Assembly: GCA_024220505.1 (NCBI GenBank)
Contig: JAKZZE010000016.1
Coordinates: forward strand, 1,178,001-1,242,000
Source: Rhizopus arrhizus
Taxonomy: Eukaryota > Mucoromycota > Mucoromycetes > Mucorales > Rhizopodaceae
DNA: 64,000 bases
Direction of reading: 5' to 3'
Shown here: positions 59,311 to 64,000 of the stretch, in pieces
Layout of the letters: every line of letters begins with the position of its first letter
Numbering within the stretch: position 1 is the first letter of the stretch
The notes under the pieces: generated by a model
Database searches by the model: none
Told to the model about the DNA's origin: nothing
The model's input: only the letters and a program-made list of their open reading frames with translations
Position numbers and translations under genes: made by a program

Positions 59311-59692
59311 TTATATATACAAAAAAATAGGGATTTTGTTTATAAAAAATAGCTTTTTTTTATTTGAATAAAATAATAATAACAAAATATGATATTTCTT
59401 TGCTTGTAGCGTTTTAAAAGTGTACTTGACTTACCTAATGTCACCAGAATAGCAGCATCTAATCTAAAAATACATCAACTAGTCTCGTGGAACTCAAAAA
59501 GTTCTCAAAAGAAAAAAAAGAAAAAAAAAAAAAGCCAAGCTCAAGGATTCAGAGACACAAGGATTCAAGGATTCAAGGATTCAAGGACTTGGGCACTCAA
59601 AGCAAAAGAAAAGACATCAGTACTTAAGAACCAAAGCGAAAATTAGGAAAGAAACAGAAAGAGGCCAAAGCAGAGCAGCATTCATCTATAAC

Positions 59693-59899
59693 AATTATTA
59701 GCTATCGTGTATATGTAGTAAAAGTAATAGTACCTTTCTTTAGATAGACCATGGGAAGAAAACTAGCTAAGCGTATACTCACAAGTAAAAAAAGCAGCAG
59801 ACATCTATAATAATTATTAGCTATTGAGTATATATAATAAAAGTGATAGTACCTTTCTTTAGATGGGCTAAGAGAAAAACCTTGCTAAGCTTTACCAAC

Positions 59900-59951
<52 letters not shown>

Positions 59952-60110
59952 AAGCAGTACTCCTCTATAATAATTATTAGTTATCAAGTATATAGTAAAA
60001 GTAATAGCACCTTGCTTTAGGTGGACCATGAGAAAAAAAAAGAAAAAGAAAAAAAGACAGCAGCCAAGCTTATACTAACAAGTAAAAGAAGCAACTATAA
60101 TCCTGGGAAA
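59693..60110 (+). repeat. about 140-bp imperfect tandem repeat, three units
   Basis: Each unit begins near AATAATTATTAGCTAT and contains AAAGTAATAGTACCTT and CTTTAGATGGACCATG (with variation); starts near 59694, 59808 and 59970. Element A has two such units, with the Tc1 relic inserted exactly at the TATAATAATTATTAG of the second. Confidence 0.8.
59904..59949 (+). repeat. 46-base A run
   Basis: Uninterrupted A run inside the second tandem unit; the length is liable to be uncertain in any assembly. Confidence 0.9.
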
Positions 60111-60582
60111 AAGACTTTATAAAGACCATTTGAAACATCAAGAAAGCAACTAATACGATTTTACTAAAGTTCAAGTACCATCAGAACAATAATAGAGTAC
60201 ATATAATATTAAGAACTTACCTTTTAGAAAGAATGTTTTGTTTAAAAAAAAAGAAAAAAAAAAAAGGAAAAAAAAAAAGTACTTTTTTTATAGCCTCATT
60301 TTACCAGTGTTACAGTTACCCACTATCGATTAAAAATAAGTCTTCTTTAATACTGTTTAACTATTGAAACATTCAGAGAGGCTATTCATAAACAGTTTAA
60401 ACTTTCTCTTCTTCTTCTTTTTTTTTTTATTTAAATGTAATATCTTTAACTCCAAAGGCTTTTTTTTCTTCGCTTTTTTTGTAGAACAAACAAAAGTATC
60501 AGGTTGTTTTGTGTTCATCTTTAGTTTATTTTGTACTCTTGTTTTTTTTTTTCTTCCTTTTTATATAATTTATCTTGAAAAA

Positions 60583-61816
60583 ATGTCTCGTCGTCTCGCT
60601 ACCCCAATCAATGTTCCCAGTAATGCCCCTAAAAGGGCAAGAATATCTTCAAGCATTACTGGATCATCATCCACCGTTCTCCCGTCCTCTTCTCCTGCCC
60701 CCACTGCTGTTGCGTCTTTTGACAGCTTTGAGCCTTCTCGCCTTCAAGGCCCAGTTGGCTCTTCAGCAAATGGCCCAACCCTTGAGGCCATCTTTGCTCA
60801 GATGCAGCAGCAGGAGCAGATTCAACGCCGACAGGAGGAGAATCAACGTCGGCAGGAGCTGAAGATTGAGCAGCTAACTCAATTGCTGCAACAACAACAA
60901 CAAGGGCAGCAACAGCAGCAGCAGCAGCCTCCACAGCAGCAACCTTCTGAGGTCAAAGAGAATAGGGCCTTGACCAGTGTAATTTGAATTTAAAAGCTAA
61001 ATTAGCATGTGCAAAATAATAACTAAATTTTTGTTTTACCCTTTTTGAAATATAGGCTTTCATATTGAAGTACTACAGAGAGCATCTGGTCCCTCGGGGT
61101 ATCACCTTTGACCTGAAGGAGGTCTTGCGCTACAAGCAAAACGCAAAGGTCAGAGATTTGCTTGTAGCAGCTGCCAAGAAGGAGCCATTTTCTGCTGGCA
61201 TTACTGTTTCTGACATGCGCAGCATGGTCAGAAACAAATTCAACTACATGGTGAGAGAAAGTAAGGGGCTGACGGCTACGTCAGAAGAATCAACGCGCCG
61301 TAGTCGTGTGCATGCAGTAAGTAATTAATATTGGAAAATTGAAATATATAGTGTTTGAAGTACTTACATTACTTCTTTAGAAGCTCGCCATGAGGCGAAA
61401 TGCTTACAATGCAGCCCCAGAGGAATTTGAAGCTCGTTTTCCTTTTGGAAAAAAGCTTCTGATAGCCGATTGGACCTCAGAGGAAGAAGATGGCCCTGAG
61501 GATGAACATGGTCCTGTGTTTGTGGTAAAAAGACCACTCTTTCGAAGTAAAGCAGTAAGTAGTATTTTTGTTATAGTATTTATTTTCTAATATACCTTTA
61601 ATTAATCTACAGGTGGACGAATTCCATGCTTCTCTTCAAAAAGCATGGAGAGACTCCTTGTCGAAAAAAGGCACCATCAATAGAACAAGAAGGGTGGTGG
61701 ACTACTTCGACAAGGAGTTCCCCACAAACCTTGACCATGAGGATTATCCCTCTTGGGCCTTTTCTTCTCCTGGCCTTGGCTTTTCCTCTTCTGCTGCTGC
61801 TAATCCTATGCAGTAA
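60583..61816 (+). CDS. unrecognised four-exon gene in CACTG element B
   Basis: Exons 60583-60978, 61056-61316, 61381-61554 and 61613-61816; introns start GTAATT, GTAAGT and GTAAGT and end TATAG, TTTAG and CACAG-like AG. All joins are phase 0, giving 344 residues. ATG 60583 (MSRRLATPINV) is preferred: the frame is open further upstream only through T-rich, Phe-coding DNA. The N-terminus is Ser/Pro-rich; residues about 75-125 are a Gln-rich probable coiled coil; the middle is basic (YKQNAKVRDLLVAAAKKE, RRSRVHAKLAMRRN); an acidic patch (SEEEDGPEDEHG) follows. No family is recognised. By position it may be a TnpA-like accessory DNA-binding protein of the element, or a captured gene. Confidence 0.72.
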
Positions 61817-62002
61817 GCGTTTACTTTCTCTTTTCTCTCTCCCTCCTTTTTTTTTTTTTTTTTTGCTGCCTTTTTGTTGTCTCTGCAAATTGAATAAAAA
61901 TTTCAAAAAAAAAATAACAATAATAGTCTATTGAATGATTCTTTAGTAAAATAAATAATAATAATAATAATAAAAGAATGTTTGAATAATTTAGCATAGT
62001 TG
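61817..62002. other. short gap between the converging genes of element B
   Basis: Contains T and A runs and an AATAATAATAATAATAAT microsatellite (about 61950-61972). AATAAA-like signals occur for both directions. Nothing else is seen. Confidence 0.6.
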
Positions 62003-64000
62003 TTACATATAAATTCTTCTTGGCAGAGCGAGAGTAAGAAGATGGTTATCAACATATGGACATATAGCAACAGGGTTGAAAATCCTGTAAATTGGAAGTA
62101 TATTGCTGCTTGTAACTGGATCAAATTGATTCTTCCACACTTGGATGCCAGTACCATCAAAGGTGGGAAAATGTTGGGTCGCATGGCTGTACCAATTGAC
62201 GAATGCAAAATAATGAGTGGTATTGTTGAAGGAATGTGAAAAAAAAATATAATATTTGACCAATTCGTAGTTGGTTATTTACAACGGCTTGAATGTATGA
62301 TGATGATGAATGACTGTCTGATTGTTGGTAACGTTGTCCAAGCAAGTTAATTTTCTTAAATGATTGTATCATTGTACTAATTGTATTCATAATAGGTGTT
62401 TCATAGGTATCCATATAATAATTTTGTAAGACTTCATAGTGTTCAGGGCATAAGATTTGTTGTTTGTTGTTGGTTTTTGAAGGAAGGGATTTTGGTGGCA
62501 GAGGCTCACTACCAGTAATTGTCAGGTTAAATAGACTTGGTCCGTCTATGAACTGAGCGTAATCAAATGGCGTTAGACCACTCTCGTCATTCGTAACTTC
62601 GCCTATTTCCCTTATAAAGTTGAGTAGTAGGAGCATGTCTTCGTTGTTGGTATTAATAAGTGTTGATAATGAATGTATAAGATCTTGTGTATGTATTGTT
62701 TGTGTAAGCATAGTGACATAAGTAGTTTCGAAGCCTGTCTTGTAATTGATATTTATCTTTTTGACATCACCATTCAAGCGTTCAAAACCATAGAGCCAAA
62801 AGGCATAAGAGGGACCAAAGTCCAAAAAGCATTCTTTCAAATGCATGTGCATATGCATATTTGGTGTTATACTTGTTTTTCCATAAAGTTGAGCACAAGT
62901 CTTGCCAAAGGTCTTAAATAATGAATGTGCTGTGTGTATTTCTTCAATTGTGATCAAAGGACCAGTCACCAATCTTACTGCTTCTACATATCGTATCCAA
63001 TTGATGAAATGTTCACCGATTAGTCTTTGTTTTAACAGAAAAGGCGAAAGCACAACACACCACGTTCTCCATTCATCGGATTTCATATTGCTAAAAGTAC
63101 TTTCAATCTTGCCTTTTTTTCGTTTTTGTTTTTTTTTTTTTTATACAAAAAATTAGTGTTCAGACTTATCACAGAATTAATTCTTTTATATTTGTTGCAT
63201 ACCTTTGGAGATTCTGCAGTACTGTGATGGAATAACAATTGAAGCTGATTCATCAGCCATGGCTTTGAAATCAGCCGTAGAAAGAAGCCCGTGATCTACC
63301 CAAACTTCAACCATTCGTTTTGGCGTACCTAGAAATAAATTGTGCATAGGATCAACTGTTGTTAATCTTACAACATCAAAATATTCTAGTCGGTGAAGTT
63401 CACTCCATTTACTTCCTGTGTCCGTCTGCAGGGTTCTTTGTTGTGTAATGTGAGTGGCATTCAGCCAAGCATATGCTTCTTGGCGCTGCTGGGTATTGTT
63501 TCGCAGAATCCAATGCTCATCGTCAAAGTCTGAAAAATCTGGCTTCGTTGAATTTGCACCAGTACTGATTCGCGAAAACACAGTGGAACACTTGTTGCAG
63601 GCTTTGTGCGCGGATTGACCCATGAATCCAGCTACCTTACGAGCTGCTGGTATATCACAGTTAACGGACATCAAAGCAACACGTACCATCTCACCGTTTC
63701 TGTTCTGGTACGTTGGCATCATCATACCTCCGTACAAGGTATTCAGCTCTGCAATCATTGGTCGCAAGAAATTTTGGAGCTGGTCATCCGTGGGCTCGCC
63801 AGGCCCAGGAATCATACCAACCAGGATGATGTTGGAAACCTTCATCCAGGAACCCCTTGGAAGGTTGTTGATAGTGAGATATACACCACCGCAAGAGTAA
63901 TGCATACCATCACTAGGTTGAAACCAATCAACGTTCAATGACACCATTAATGATCGTCTTTTATTCACAAATGGCTCCCCAGCTGAGTCGACCATCTCAT
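62003..64000 (-). CDS. Tnp2/Plavaka-like transposase of CACTG element B, partial
   Basis: Enters at the window end and runs leftward. Exon from beyond 64000 to 63203: SLNVDWFQPSDGMHYSCGG, ILVGMIPGPGEP, NCDIPAARKVAGFMG with CNKC, and TTVDPMHNLFLGTPKRM, all characteristic of the Tnp2 (CMC superfamily) core. Intron 63202-63113 (GTATGC...AAAG, phase 1). Next exon from 63112: MKSDEWRTWCVVLSPFLLK, TPNMHMHMHLKECFLDFGP, YGFERLNGD. Near 62238 a T run (minus strand) appears one base too long; beyond it the family-typical tail HYFAFVNWYS...ILPIYRIFNP continues in another frame to the stop at 62003. This is either one disabling indel or a base-calling error. The N-terminal part lies outside the window. 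Confidence 0.85.

Larger units (their letters stand above)
58844..64000. mobile_element. CACTG element B, left part, probably autonomous
   Basis: Starts CACTGCAAATAATTGG at 58844, the same 13-base terminus as element A, and runs past the window. Subterminal DNA (58860-59060) is rich in AACG/CGTT-containing short motifs, possibly transposase-binding repeats. Two genes face each other: an unknown four-exon gene on + and a Tnp2-type transposase on -. The right end lies outside the window. Confidence 0.8.

Noticed and set aside
60364..60582. 73-residue N-terminal extension of the gene at 60583
   Set aside because: The DNA is T-rich and gives long Phe runs; the ATG at 60583 begins protein-like sequence and has an A-rich context.

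Overview
The window looks like repeat-only DNA of a fungus, most likely an early-diverging one (Mucoromycota/Mucorales-like). The reasons are short GT-AG introns, a mixture of non-LTR, Ty3/gypsy, Merlin-like (ISXO2/IS1595-type DDE), CACTG/Tnp2-type and Tc1 elements, and a LINE resembling the Grem-LINE1 elements described around Mucor centromeres. I see no ordinary host gene. Species assignment is inference.

Region 1 (1-47987) is a head-to-tail array of one about 5.0-kb LINE on the + strand: a partial unit A and full-length units B to H, with two tRNA-derived SINEs at internal junctions and a third at the right end. Every junction reads A-rich tail, then the same 20-bp tag TTCGTCTAAACCAAGAAGCC, then the 5' end of the next element. 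This is what repeated target-specific insertion with regeneration of a 20-bp target duplication would give. Each LINE has ORF1 (328 aa, coiled coil plus RNA-binding-like region) and ORF2 (about 1185 aa, AP-endonuclease plus reverse transcriptase plus C-terminal Cys/His motif), joined by a TAATG stop/start overlap. A second TAATG at the ORF2 stop opens a small candidate ORF3. ORF2 is intact in B, C, E, F and H.

Two units carry later insertions. Unit D received two 2177-bp Merlin-like DNA transposons in opposite orientation, and the 1-kb LINE piece between them is flipped; the 9-bp target duplications are swapped between the two elements, which proves a post-insertion inversion. Unit H has a 6.1-kb Ty3/gypsy-type LTR retrotransposon in its 5' UTR, with near-identical LTRs but many single-base frameshifts.

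Region 2 (48043-58843) is a near-perfect palindrome, visibly AT-rich: arms of about 4.85 kb around a 1.1-kb spacer. The inner end of the palindrome falls exactly at the terminus of a Tc1-like relic. The right arm holds the original Tc1 insertion inside a non-autonomous CACTG element (element A, with a TCA duplication); the left arm is a mirrored copy cut at the Tc1 end. A LINE array with its 3' ends facing an AT-rich, gene-free inverted repeat resembles the pericentric/core layout published for Mucor, so this may be a centromere flank and core (inference only).

Region 3 (58844-64000) is the left part of a second, larger CACTG element (element B) inserted into the mirrored SINE. It carries an unrecognised four-exon gene on + and a Tnp2/Plavaka-like transposase gene on - that runs off the window end.
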